This document shows positions 36,233 to 46,386 of a stretch of 64,000 bases of DNA, one piece after another (the stretch's first letter is position 1; each line of letters begins with the position of its first letter). Below the pieces are notes generated by a model. The model saw nothing but the letters and a program-made list of their open reading frames with translations, made no database searches and was not told the DNA's origin. The translations under genes and the position numbers were made by a program. The stretch spans positions 1 to 64,000 of the forward strand of contig CAWVNO010000530.1 in assembly GCA_963930645.1 (NCBI GenBank). Direction: 5' to 3'. The DNA is from Salticus scenicus. Its lineage: Eukaryota > Arthropoda > Arachnida > Araneae > Salticidae.

Positions 36233-37115
36233 TGAATGTACGAAACGAATTTAAATCGGGAATAGTTTGCGTATTCTCTAGACTGAGCTCCCACCTATGC
36301 CTAACGGATGAATCCAATTTTGAAATCATGAAATTTATAAGAATAAGATCGCTAAGAGGATTAGATTCCAATCCGAGGGTCGATAAATTTCGCACCGCTT
36401 CGTTACAAGTATCTATTAAATTGAAAAACGATTTAGGATCATCCGCTTTGTTTACTTTTACTGAAAAGATTTTATTTATTTGAGTTACAGCTAATTGACG
36501 TTTATTTTCGTAGCGCTGAGTAAGAATTTCCCAACAGTGTTTAAGATTTTCCGATTGTAACGAAAATCCACGAATAAGTTTTGATGCACTACCTCTTACA
36601 CACGATTGGAGGTATTGTAGCTTTTCAACCTCACTAAGGCTGTCATTATCCAGAATAGATGATTTAAATAAATTTTTAAATGAGAACCAAGATTCATTAT
36701 CCCCGTAAAAATAAGGAATTTCAAGTTTGGGAAGACTAATATGCGAATTAACAGAAGTCCCGGGTTTGGTACGTGCATCATTATTTACATTTGGAGTATT
36801 TGATTGCGATTTACCCTCTAATACAACGGATAATTCTAACAGAGTGTCCCTATTCTTTAACACCTCTTCAGAGTTTTCATCGTTTTCCTCTTCGGAAAAA
36901 TTTGTAACTATATCCTCGAATTTAACCTCCAGTGCATTTACCTTATCTTTTAAGATTTTTAATCTGGCTTGATCGCCTTTATCACAATCATTGACTTTCG
37001 ATTTTATAAATTCTATTTCTTTAATTACATTTTCAAATTTTATCACTTCATTAGATTTTGGGAACAACGCACTCTGTTCGGCGTCATTCGCCCTTGTTTT
37101 TCCCTTTCTACCCAT
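36198..37115 (-). CDS. gag: BEL/Pao gag-like protein (DUF1759 type)
   Basis: 305 residues from ATG (MGRKGKTRAND) to a TGA just past QTKA. Residues about 15-110 are a charged, probably coiled-coil stretch (IEFIKSKVNDCDKGDQARLK). From about 130, LPKLEIPYFYGDNESWFSFK and later LQYLQSCVRGSASKLI match the DUF1759 region that replaces classical capsid in BEL/Pao proteins. The zinc knuckles lie in the next frame. Gag and the following frame overlap by 35 bases, with pol one base out of register. Either a programmed shift makes the fusion or a single-base indel split an original continuous ORF; BEL elements commonly have one continuous ORF, so the indel is the simpler reading. Confidence 0.85.
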   Translation of the reverse strand: MGRKGKTRANDAEQSALFPKSNEVIKFENVIKEIEFIKSKVNDCDKGDQARLKILKDKVNALEVKFEDIVTNFSEEENDENSEEVLKNRDTLLELSVVLEGKSQSNTPNVNNDARTKPGTSVNSHISLPKLEIPYFYGDNESWFSFKNLFKSSILDNDSLSEVEKLQYLQSCVRGSASKLIRGFSLQSENLKHCWEILTQRYENKRQLAVTQINKIFSVKVNKADDPKSFFNLIDTCNEAVRNLSTLGLESNPLSDLILINFMISKLDSSVRHRWELSLENTQTIPDLNSFRTFIEREASSQTKA

Positions 37116-37713
37116 CTTATGAGCAAACTAATTACAAATAATTAAATTTAAATATGAATTAATCGATCGAATTAAATTATTATTTTGCAGATCAGGAAGT
37201 AAAACAAAACAAAAATATAAGAACAAATGAAAAGAAACAACACATAATAGAATAGTTCCTTTTTTTTTTTTTTTTTTTTTTTTTACTGATAAATAAACTA
37301 ATAAAATATTAAATGCACTTTTTTCATTCTCATACACTCATTTATTCAACAATTACTTAACATGAAAGTTTATTTCTGAAATTCCAAACCGAAACTTTCG
37401 GTTTGAAACCCAAACTATTTTGAATTACGTTTTCTCTCAAAACAAAACTTCTACGTAAGCATGAAAGCGAAACTACTTTGAATTACGTTTTATATCAAAA
37501 CAATTTAACCTTGTATTAATGATTTATTTCAACAAATTAATTTTAATTTACTTTAAAGTTCTTATACAGATAATTTAATCCTACGTAAACAAAAGAATTT
37601 TTTCACTTTACAATTTTTTTTTTTTTTTTTTTTTAATTTAACGAATTACGATTAATTATATTATCTAATTAAATTAATGGATAATTAAACCTCCGTGAAT
37701 CGACGGACCACTA
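37116..37713. other. BEL/Pao leader region
   Basis: AT-rich sequence between the 5' LTR and gag, with the likely primer-binding site next to the LTR and T tracts near 37,259-37,284 and 37,613-37,634. Two copies of a GAAACTTTCGGTTTGAAAC-like block lie near 37,390. No gene. Confidence 0.6.
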
Positions 37714-38193
37714 TGGCTTTGAAGCCACTAAGAATGTTCGACTAAGTATCAATTTAAGAATTTCGAATTAGGGTTGATTAAATTTAGAATCTCGGATTAA
37801 GGATTTCTAACGAGTTTATTTTAGATTCAAATTTTGCAACTTTTACTTAAACACAAATCAGCATATAATTAAATGAGAATAAGTTTAATTCTACTTACCC
37901 TATCTGCCAGATTTCCCGGGTGAAAGTAAAACTAGAACTGCCAATACATCGACTCAGACCTCTAAATTCTGCTTAGCAAACGATTTATTGTTACAATACT
38001 AACTTATGTTATTTGACTCAAATAATGACGAATAAGAATTATATTAAGAAAGTTTGTTTGCTGGGTTTTAGATGCATTGCATCTCTCTTCGATTCGATTC
38101 GGCGACTGACTCAATCAGCTCCGTCCCGTCACACAAGAGTTCTGTTCTGCGCATCGTATCCTGCCTCCTTCTCCATTCTCTTCCTCCCCGACA
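37714..38193 (-). repeat. 5' LTR of the BEL/Pao element
   Basis: 480 bp with the same ends as the 3' copy. It should contain the promoter for the genomic transcript. Between it and gag lies an AT-rich leader (37,116-37,713) with two long T tracts. Confidence 0.93.
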
Positions 38194-39011
38194 ACCATCT
38201 TTAGGGAAAATGATGTTTAAAAACCATAAAACATAGACAATTTAAGTCATTCTATGATACCACAAATACAATTTCAAGGAAATTAATAGATGATTACATA
38301 AATTATAAAAATATACTATATACATTTTTAAAAAATGAGCTAAAATCACTTAAATAAATTTGAACCATGATCACTACAAGAAAAAGAAACCACTTAAAGA
38401 AAAACGGAGCCAAAAGTACCATACAGCGGGGTTGCCAGAACGAAAACAATAGCAGGGTAACCATAAATTATTTCAAGCCTAAGAAATGAAGCCAAATTGA
38501 GGGGGGGGGAGGGTGTTATGGATAATGAATCGTTACAAATTTCGGATTTTCTTTTAATAATTTCAAATGATTCATAAAGAAGAGCTTGGTTTCTATTGTC
38601 AGTATTGTAAATTATCCTGGCATTTTCAAAATCGGGTTCGATGGGATTAGTATTATAAGTTCGTAAAAGCTGTGTTGGGTCTGTTATATTTTAAATCTGC
38701 TATATGTTCCCTCATTCATATCATAAAACGGTCTATATAATAGTTAGTTTATTATTAATTGTTGAATATTGTTTTCGTTCTGGCAACCCCGCTGTATGGT
38801 ACTTTTGGCTCCGTTTTTCTTTAAGTGGTTTCTTTTTCTTGTAGTGATCATGGTTCGAATTTATTTAAGTGATTTTAGCTCATTTTTTTAAAAATGTATA
38901 TAGTATATTTTTATAATTTATGTAATCATCTATTAATTTCCTTGAAATTGTATTTGTGGTATCATAGAACGACTTAAATTGTCTATATTTTATGGTTTTT
39001 AAACATCATTT

Positions 39012-39062
39012 TCCCTGAAGATGGTTAAAGATGGATTTTAACCGAAACGTTGGAAATAAAGT
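39012..39062 (+). ncRNA. Hammerhead-ribozyme-like core in a foldback arm
   Basis: CTGAAGA at 39,015-39,021 matches the hammerhead CUGANGA box. A perfect 7-bp stem follows (GGTTAAA 39,023-39,029 with TTTAACC 39,037-39,043) and closes directly on GAAA (39,044-39,047). This order is the catalytic core: box, stem II, GAAA. Stem III and the cleavage triplet are not clear (a very short stem ending at GTT near 39,063 is possible), and stem I pairing is weak. Penelope-like elements are known to carry minimal hammerheads near their ends, which fits the CCGAAACGTTGG context. The inverted copy has CTAAAGA instead and is split by the BEL insertion. Confidence 0.4.
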
Positions 39063-39123
39063 TTATTGAAGTTATTAAAATTATGTGATATGCTGAAAGA
39101 TATTTTATTATATTTTATTACTA

Positions 39124-39524
39124 TTTCATAATTATTAAAACAGCATATATAAAAGTGGAATAAATATTTCTGAGTCAAATTTATTTTCAAATGTCTAAAT
39201 AAAATATCTGATATAAGATGCAGCGAAATAGATTTCATTTCTGTCATCCTTGGCGAAAAAAAGAATATCGCCAAATTATCTGGCGAAAATATTTAATTCC
39301 TTTCAAAAATCATGGTTATTTTAACAACTTGTATCAAAAGAGTAATGAATAATATGAAACAATATTTCGTACAATACATATTACATTATTACATGTCATA
39401 CATACGTACAATGAATAATACATATTACATTTCGTACAATACATACATCTGGCATGTATATTTTCGTGTTAAGCTTCTGATCGCCAAATACAAAAAAGAA
39501 AAAAAAAAAACGCCAAGGACGACA
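39124..39524. other. Spacer with ATACATATTACAT direct repeats
   Basis: 39,360-39,450 holds repeated TTTCGTACAATACATA and ATACATATTACAT units. No gene recognised. Confidence 0.45.
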
Positions 39525-39966
39525 GTGTTTTGAAATTTAAAATTAAAATTTTGTCAATTTGACAGCAAAATAACTCAATCTAACGCACGCGATAACTAAT
39601 ACATATCTATCCGCGTTTGTAATGATCGATAGATGGCGCTCTCTGAACACTGCAGTTGTTAGTAAATATAACAGCCACGTGTAATTATTATTCTTTCTCC
39701 GCCATTTCATCATGGAAAGTCGATTGCATAATATGAGGATATGCAGTGGTGTGATAATTTCACCTTAGCCCACCAGAGGGCGAGCATTTCATTACAATCG
39801 CGGATACCCAAATATAAGGATTAAAATCAGGAAATAAATTTCCTCGATTTTTAATAATTTTTTACAAAAAATCCAATGGGCAATTAACATAGGAAATCTT
39901 TTTCTTGTCTGCACAGACGGTCAGTGAGTCACACTTCGCTTGCGTATAGAACTCATAGATATAGTA
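39525..39966. repeat. Dispersed repeat (copy of 6,050-6,260), interrupted by a MITE
   Basis: 39,535-39,600 and 39,880-39,955 match the 6.1-kb repeat (AAATTAAAATTTTGTCAATT, AATAACTCAATC, then ACACTTCGCTTGCGTAT). The MITE 39,610-39,804 lies between the halves. Confidence 0.6.
39610..39804. mobile_element. Short MITE of the THAP-linked family, with CTCF-like motifs, 195 bp
   Basis: The ends TCCGCGTTTGTAATGA and TCATTACAATCGCGGA are inverted repeats, with TA on both sides. Next to the left end lies GATAGATGGCGCTC; next to the right end CCACCAGAGGGCGAGC. The interior shares CTGCAGTTGTTAGTAAAT and TCCGCCATTTCATCATGGAAA with the 526-bp member at 10,931. No coding sequence. Confidence 0.8.
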
Positions 39967-40152
39967 TCCGCGTTTGTAATGATCGATAGATGACACTTTC
40001 TCAACTGCAGTTGTTAGTAAATTATAATAGCCACGTGCATTTATTATTGTTCTTTCTTGTTGTTCTATCATTGTTTCAGCGTGAAAGCTATCAGTGGTGT
40101 GATAATTTCCCCTTAGCCCACCAGAGGGCGAGCATTTCATTACAATCGCGGA
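39967..40152. mobile_element. Second short MITE of the same family, 186 bp
   Basis: Same ends (TCCGCGTTTGTAATGA, TCATTACAATCGCGGA), with TAGTA on both sides. CCACCAGAGGGCGAGC is retained, while the left motif has changed to GATAGATGACAC. It lies 162 bp from the first copy in the same orientation, so a local insertion or a duplication are both possible. Confidence 0.8.
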
Positions 40153-41254
40153 TAGTATATAGAGTTATCATTGGGAAGAAAAAAGTGATTCCTTTTCACT
40201 TGGGAAAAGACGACGTTTTTACCAAAATATGGCCGTGTTTCCCCGAGTGAATACACATGGGAATATATACGAATATTTTTAGCAAATAAAATTAATGAAT
40301 AATTTATTTATTAAAGGTGAATGAAAAACTCCAGATACAGTTTCAAATTCATATTTCTTTCTTTTTCTTTTCTTTTTTTTTTTTTTCAATACCACTTAAT
40401 GGCTGATTCGAAAGCTTTTTTTTCGGCATCAAAAATCTTTGTACAATAACATGGGGATGATAGATCTATATATATTACTATATCTATGGTTGAACTATAT
40501 TAGCACTTTATCAATGTGTATAAAATCTTTAAATTGATTATGACGTCAATTTTCGTGAGATGCATAATTTAACTTTTTATAATTTTTTAACGTTCACATT
40601 TGATTAAATGTATTTATTTTTATGTCGAAAGAAAATGAACTCGTTTTTATGGGGGGGGGGGGGGGCAACAATTAAACTTATAGAACTCACAGGTATTTTG
40701 GAGCAACTGTAACAAAGGGCTATAATTAACAAATAATTGCAATAAAAAAAGTATTGTGACAATAAATTGAGATAAAAACTATCCTATCTCTCATGTTGAA
40801 CCAAACTGCACACAGTGTGCAAAATTTCATTAAAATCGGTTCCTTAGTTTAGGAGTTCGTGTCACGGACAAACATCGTGACACGAAAATTTATATATATA
40901 TCGAGATACATAATATTAAATTTGCTCATGCACATGAAAAAGTGACGTCTTTATGACTTTAAAATAAAATTTTTTGTCTAAATAGTATGTTTTTGGCATG
41001 AATTACGCTTGACATGATAGCTAATTCATCGTTATATTAAAAAGTTTTACTTAATCCTGTGTAATTTTTGAAATTTTGATGCCGAAATAGATCGGACATT
41101 TTTCGCCAACGACTCTACTTTCGCGAAAGAAATTTTAAGCTAAGTAACGCATCAAAAATATAAACAAATTAAAAAATATTTAAGAATAGAAAAGAAAGAA
41201 TCAGAAAAAAAAAAAAAAAAAAAAAAAAAAGTATAAATTATGTATTTTTAACTA
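40153..41254. other. Spacer, no gene recognised
   Basis: Contains T- and G-homopolymers (G run near 40,651-40,664), an inverted repeat TCGTGTCACGGACAAACATCGTGACACGA at 40,857-40,885, and a long A tract at about 41,207-41,230. The stretch ATTAAAATCGGTTCCTTAG near 40,831 resembles sequence found near the 3' ends of many arthropod repeats. Confidence 0.45.
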
Positions 41255-41706
41255 AGATGGCGATTAAAATTCAAAAGTCGCCAAGGGAAGCTATATAAAG
41301 CCTGTACCATGATCAAGTTTGTATATTTAAATAATTATATATTTATTTTTCTATATACCAACTACTATTAACTAACTCAACTACTATTATAACCACAAAT
41401 AATTGACTCATGCAACAGACGCAGCAGGTATCGCATATTGTAATATTATGTTTGGCGTGAAATTTTATGGTTGATCGAATAAATCAAATAAAGATAGAAA
41501 ATAAAGTAAAAGAATTTGTTCGGAGATCATTTTAGTGATAAGCTTTACACTACCTTCATTGTTTTCATGAATTAAAAAATGATTTCGTTAACAAAGTTTG
41601 ATCTATTGGCAGGCAAACAGCATCAGGCCAAGTTTTGTACATTTCGAGTTTGATTTTGACATTTTTCCAGCTTTCGGAATTCGGTTCGTAACCGGGGCTT
41701 TACTAG
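41255..41706 (+). mobile_element. Helitron 3' fragment related to the 832-3013 family
   Basis: 41,260-41,510 matches the inner part of the first Helitron family (AATTCAAAAGTCGCCAA, GACTCATGCAACAGACG, GTGAAATTTTATGGTTGATCG). It ends at 41,706 with CCGGGGCTTTACTAG followed by T, a CTAG-type Helitron end. The 5' end was not found. Confidence 0.55.
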
Positions 41707-41890
41707 TTTTTAATAATTAAATTAGTTTTTCAATTAGATATTTTAAATTAAATAACTTTAATTAGCTCCTTATTTCAATGATCAATGATAGTAAAAAATC
41801 TTTTTGTGTTTAAAAACATTTTGAAATAATATATATTAAGCAATCGCAATTAATTTAATTATTAAAAAAATGTATTTTTTAATAATTAAA

Positions 41891-42470
41891 TTAATTATTG
41901 CTTGCCGCTTGTGCGGCGGGCGGTTCATCTCCACGTACAAATTGTTCATAACATTGATCAATTGTTTTTTGAACACGTCTGAGACCATCTATGAATTCCC
42001 ATAATGTGGGGTGTGAAACACCAAATTCGGCCTGTAGACGCCTGTGCGCTGCTTCCGCGAAATTATTGGTGCGTCCTTCGTTATTTAAGGTTCTAGCATA
42101 ACATGACCACATTTCTGGTTTAAAAGTAGGACGACGGCGACGATTATTTCTCTGAATCCTTCCAACGTAATAATCTTCAAAGTAATCTAAAATTGGGGTT
42201 AACTGATTAGGTAAATTCTCACTCTAAACTTCTAAAGCATTTTCAACTTCTTCAATAGGCACAAAACTTAACGCAGGAATCATACGTGCATAGAGAGCAA
42301 AATCAGCATCGGTGTTATATCGTCGCATTAAATGGAATTCTGCTAATTTGCGCTTCATATTTTTCACAGGGTGGAACAAGCACCCTTGAATTTCTGCGTT
42401 TGGAAATTTGCTTGAAAAAGTGTTAATTAAGGCAATTTCAAAATCTAAAGAAATTTTTTTCGGTAATCAG
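41891..42470 (-). pseudogene. MULE-type transposase fragment
   Basis: Reading down from 42,470 the frame has IQGCLFHPVKNMKRKL, then ALYARMIPALSFVPIEEV, an in-frame TAG near 42,223, then PTFKPEMWSCYARTLNNEGR and TNNFAEAAHRRLQAEFGVSH, ending PTLWEFIDGLRRVQK. These are conserved parts of MULE transposases common in arthropods (MULE domain C-terminal half and the region after it). The N-terminal zinc finger and first catalytic aspartates are missing, so it is a truncated pseudogene. Its border with the next Helitron piece is near 42,475. Confidence 0.8.
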
Positions 42471-42979
42471 TAATCTGACGCACACAGGTTAAAATGTCTG
42501 AACTTTACTCGTTCAGTTGATAGCAAAGAGGGGGGGGGGATTGCACTTGTCAAAAAAGAGATAGAGTTATTGACAAGCCTGTAATATGTTTCAAAGAAAG
42601 AAGAATAGATAAGGATAAGCTAGTTGAAATACAATAAAGTTTGAAATATGTTCAAAACCTTTGGAAATTAGTTCGGAAACATTATTTGCACTTTTGAAAG
42701 ACTAACAATTTAGGACATTCTTTGAGGATGTCAAATTAATAAAGTACGACGCCAGGTTTTTCTTATCAACGAAGTAATTCCTGTTGAATTCTTTGTTGTA
42801 GCTTTTTGGGTTTCACATTGACATTTATTTTATATCTATTATATCAGTCATATTACTTATTTATTTGAATCACGCTTCATATATATAACATATATATATA
42901 TTATATCAGGCATATCGCATTTATTTGAATGATGCTGCAAACTTATTCTAAAAGTAAATAAAAATACGAAAAAAAAAAA
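42471..42979. other. Spacer between MULE and Helitron fragments
   Basis: AT-rich, with a G run at 42,531-42,540 and duplicated ATATATATTATATCAG(G/T)CATAT blocks near 42,840 and 42,900. No gene. Confidence 0.4.
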
Positions 42980-43088
42980 TATGGCGTCGAACTGACCCCG
43001 CGTCGAAAAGACCTGGCGTCGAACTGCCCCCGCGTCGAAACGTTGGTGTCGAACCGTTGGCGTCGAAACGTTGGCGTCGAACTGACCT
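42980..43088. repeat. GCGTCGAA minisatellite
   Basis: About seven irregular units of GGCGTCGAAC(T/C)G, CCGCGTCGAAA and CGTTGG(C/T)GTCGAA, 13-20 bases each. It abuts the Helitron Rep fragment and extends its reading frame artificially. Confidence 0.75.
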
Positions 43089-43510
43089 GTACCGTGTCCG
43101 CCATTATCGGGATTTCTTCGACGATATATTGGATATCCGTCAACATTTGTGATCGTATCGTTAGTGAAATTTTTCGGAAAACTTTTAGTACATTTTCCAT
43201 CTGCCATGCAAGGCGATGAACGATTCAGATTGCAGCATGGGCCATGAATCATGTTTGCTGTAACAATATCAGACAACATTTGATCAGTAGACGGATCTGG
43301 AATTTCCCCAGAAATTATTCTGTCGATTTCTTCAGGACGTATTTTATCGATTAACCAAACCAAAATGTGGGCATGAGGTAATCCCCGCTTTTGCCATTCA
43401 ACGGCATACATCCAGCAACGTGTAGGATCGAATACATGTAATTTTGTTATGAAATTTATCAAAGACTTCAATTTTTGTCTGAACACACGTGCTAAACACC
43501 GTGCATTCTC
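43089..43510 (-). pseudogene. Helitron Rep fragment (HUH nuclease part), inverted relative to the helicase
   Basis: The minus frame contains ARVFRQKLKSLINFITKLHV, then RCWMYAVEWQKRGLPHAHIL, whose HAH is the HUH metal-binding motif of the Rep nickase. Next come DKIRPEEIDRIISGEIPDP, MIHGPCCNLNRSSPCM, CTKSFPKNFTN and VDGYPIYRRRNPDNGGH, in the order seen in autonomous Helitrons. The frame opens at the 43.5-kb junction without an ATG, and the catalytic tyrosines that should follow are missing. The remainder of the protein lies downstream on the opposite strand, so an inversion split the gene. Confidence 0.85.
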
Positions 43511-44863
43511 CTCCGGTGAATAACAACGATGAAATAACACTTTACCAAATTCGCCGGTACGTCAGCTCCAATGAAGCTGTTTGGCGTATCTTTGGTTTCC
43601 CAATTCATGAACGGGATCCAGCAGTTCTTCATTTAGCCGTCCATATTGAAAATGGCCAGCGCGTATATTTCACGAGCGAGACAGCGATTGATCGTGCTAT
43701 AAATCCACCAAAAACTACACTCACCGAATGTTTTGAATTGTGTAATCGTGCGGATGCTTTTGGTGCTTTTGCACGGACATTACTCTATTCAGAAGTACCA
43801 CGCTATTTCACATGGAGTCCAACAAAAAAATGGATGCCCCGCAAGCAAGGCACGCCGATTGATGCATGTCCCGGTTTATTCAAATCAAACACCTTGGGGC
43901 GAGTATTTACAGTCAATCCAAGGCAAACTGAGTGCTTTTATCTTCGACTGTTATTGGTTAATGTCACCGGCCCTTTGTCATTTCAAGATTTACGTAAAGT
44001 GAATGGACAACAGTATCCAACGTATAAAGATGCATGCCTTGCACTCGGCTTGCTGGAAGACGACAACCAGTGGGAGTGTATGCTTGCTGAAGCAGGATTG
44101 AACTTACAGCAAAACAAATTCGTCTACTATTCGCTATAGTGTTGACTACATGTTTCCCGGCCCGAGCAGAGACATTATGGGATAATCACAAAGATTCAAT
44201 GACTGATGATATATTGCATCAACATCGTTCACGGTGCAACGATCTAACGATAGTATTCAGTGACGCTACGTACAATGAAGCATTGGTTGCTATTGAGGAT
44301 CTTTGCATTATCATTGCCAACGTACCACTCAGTCATTTCGGTATGCATTCAACAAATCGAAATGCATCTGATTTAATAAATACTGAATTGAATCGTGAAC
44401 TACAATACAATACTGTAGAAATGGCAGCGATTGTTGCTCGCAATGTCCCACTAATGAATGAAGAACAAAGAACCATTTACGACCGCATCATGCTCGCAGT
44501 TTCGGCAGGACAAGGTGGATTCTTTTTTTTTGGATGCAGCAGGTGGAACTGGCAAAACATTCCTTATTTCGCTAATTCTCGCCGAAATACGATCAAATAA
44601 TGGCATCGCATTTGCTGTTGCATCATCTGGCATTGCGGCAACTTTATTGGATGGAGGCAGAACAGCTCATTCATTATTTAAACTGCCACTAAATATTCAA
44701 AATAACCCAGACGCAGTGAGCAACATAAAAAAAGCAATCGTCCATGGCCACAGTGCTGAAACAGTGTAAAATTCTTATCTGGGATGAATGCACTATGGCA
44801 CAAAAACATTCGCTTGAGGCGTTGAACAGGACATTGAAAGATATAAAAAACAACGACAAACTA

Positions 44864-46386
44864 CACTGCTCAAAACAATTAAAGGATATTGCGGTTTTAG
44901 GTGGATTTTGTGGCTGGGAAACTTTTTAGCTGATTGATATATGGTCGACAGACGTAGTAGGTTATATGAGAATAAATTACACATGTTTGGCAGAAAAAAT
45001 GCATTTTATTGCGCATTTGTGTACAAAATGAAAAAAACACAATTTGTGCATATGAGAAAAAAAAGAATAAGAAAAGGTGTTTTCTTCAAAGGAAATCATT
45101 TTCAGTAGGGGGTAGGGTTTCCACGGACGGCCAGCAACGTTGAACACCTTTGAGGCATGGAGTCAATGAGGCTATTAATCACGAGTTGGGGTATTCTGTC
45201 CCACTGTTCCAGAAGAGCTCTTTCCAGTTCTTGGAGAGTTTGTGGGGGTGGTTGGCGGCCAGCAACTCGTCTTCCTAGAGCGTCCCAAACGTGTTCTATT
45301 GGATTCATGTCTGGAGAACACGCTGGCCATTCCATTCGTACGATTCCTTCCTCGAAAAGGAAATCCTCCACCAGGTTAGCACGATGTGGCCTCATGTTAT
45401 CGTCCATTAAAATGAAGTCATCTCCGATTGCTGCAGTGTAAGGGACTACAATAGGTCTGAGGATCTCATCCCTATATCGGCGACCAGTCAGTGGTCCATC
45501 TCGAATGATGTAGAGGTCTGTGCGCCCGTCAATGGAGATGCCACCATACACCAACACTCCCCCACCGCCAAATCTGACACTTTCGTGCACGAACGCAGGA
45601 TTATTCCTACTGCCACGGTCCCTCCAGATGAAAATACGCCTATTATCAGGCTGAACCGAAAAACGGGACTCGTCAGAAAAAAGAACATTGCTCCATTCAT
45701 TTCTCCTCCAGTTCACATGCTCTGTTGACCACTCCCTGCGGTCGCGACGATGCCTTGATGTTAGTCTAACGCATACCATCGGTCGGCGAGCATACAGACC
45801 TACACTTTGGAGACGGTTTCGGACAGTCTGTGTTGAAACCGTGGTGCCAGTAGCCGAGCGAAGGTGTTGTTGGAGAAGAGTAGCGTTCATATTTCGGTGT
45901 CTCCGAGCCGTTAACACTAAATAACGATCTTCATTGGGCGTTGTTGCCCGTCTACGACCTTGCCTGGTCTTCGGCCTGCACTTCCAGTCTCCAAAAAACG
46001 GTTCCAGATCCTGGAAATCACACTTTGTGACACTCCAATGGCTTGCGCTAGTTCGGCTTGAGTTTGGCCCCTTTCTAACCTACCAACAACTCTCCAAGCT
46101 TCTGAATCGGTTAAATGACTTCGCTGAGACATCGTACTCATCGAAACAAAGCAGTCACTGAATGCCGATCATCCTTGTCTTCATTGTCTTTTATTCAATT
46201 GAAAGTCAAATTTCATTCGCTGCCACTGAAGCGACGTTTTTGACGACGAATTAGCATACTCTACAGTTTGAAAATCAGAAAAATTTGCATTTGTGATTCT
46301 CTTCTTCCATTTTCGACAAAAAAAATTTCGCTTAAATCTTTATTTTATATAAAACTTACAATATCCTTTAATTGTTTTGAGCAGTG
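44864..46386 (-). mobile_element. Tc1-type transposon inserted in the Helitron helicase, 1523 bp
   Basis: The ends CACTGCTCAAAACAATTAAA (left) and its complement (right) are inverted repeats flanked by TA (44,862-44,863; 46,387-46,388). Removing the element rejoins the helicase frame exactly (…NNDKL|FGGTLLLL…). It carries one transposase gene on the minus strand with a frameshift. Confidence 0.95.
45102..46141 (-). pseudogene. Tc1-type transposase (DD34E) with one frameshift
   Basis: ATG at 46,141 (MSTMSQRSHLTDSEAWRVVG) opens the paired-type N-terminal HTH (QAELAQAIGVSQSVISRIWN). Near 45,960 the frame shifts by one base just after the GRRPG AT-hook-like motif. The second frame carries the second HTH and the DDE domain: first Asp in LFSDESRF, second in LMDDNMRPH, Glu in NPIEHVWD with 34 residues between, the DD34E spacing of Tc1. 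The combined length would be about 345 residues, usual for the family. All three catalytic residues remain, so a single-base lesion is the only visible defect. Confidence 0.9.

Larger units (their letters stand above)
31502..38193 (-). mobile_element. BEL/Pao LTR retrotransposon, 6.7 kb, probably recent
   Basis: Two 480-bp LTRs (31,502-31,981; 37,714-38,193) appear identical by eye and begin TGTCGGGG and end CAAAGCCA in the element's sense. A 5-bp duplication ACCAT flanks the element (31,497-31,501; 38,194-38,198). Between the LTRs lie a gag-like frame and a long protease-RT-RNase H-integrase frame. Identical LTRs point to recent insertion. A likely primer-binding site starts two bases inside the 5' LTR (TGGTCCGTCGATTCACGG in sense, complement at 37,695-37,711); the tRNA was not assigned. 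A short purine stretch (GGAGGA) precedes the 3' LTR. Confidence 0.95.
31384..39123. repeat. Third foldback, interrupted by a BEL/Pao retrotransposon
   Basis: 31,389-31,501 plus 38,199-38,450 is inverted against 39,120-38,750. Shared sequences include ATATGCTGAAAGATATTTTA, AACATCATTTTCCCT, AAAATGTATATAGTATATTT and GTTGCCAGAACGAAAAC with complements. The arms are close to identical, differing by scattered substitutions. The centre (38,460-38,750) is single-copy. The motif CTGAAGA…CCGAAACGTTGG in each arm resembles termini of Penelope-like elements, so this may be a pair of inverted Penelope-derived ends. Confidence 0.65.

Noticed and set aside
16740..39123. Foldbacks as read-chimera artefacts
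   Set aside because: Arms differ by substitutions and indels, and carry different insertions with proper target duplications, so they are real and old.
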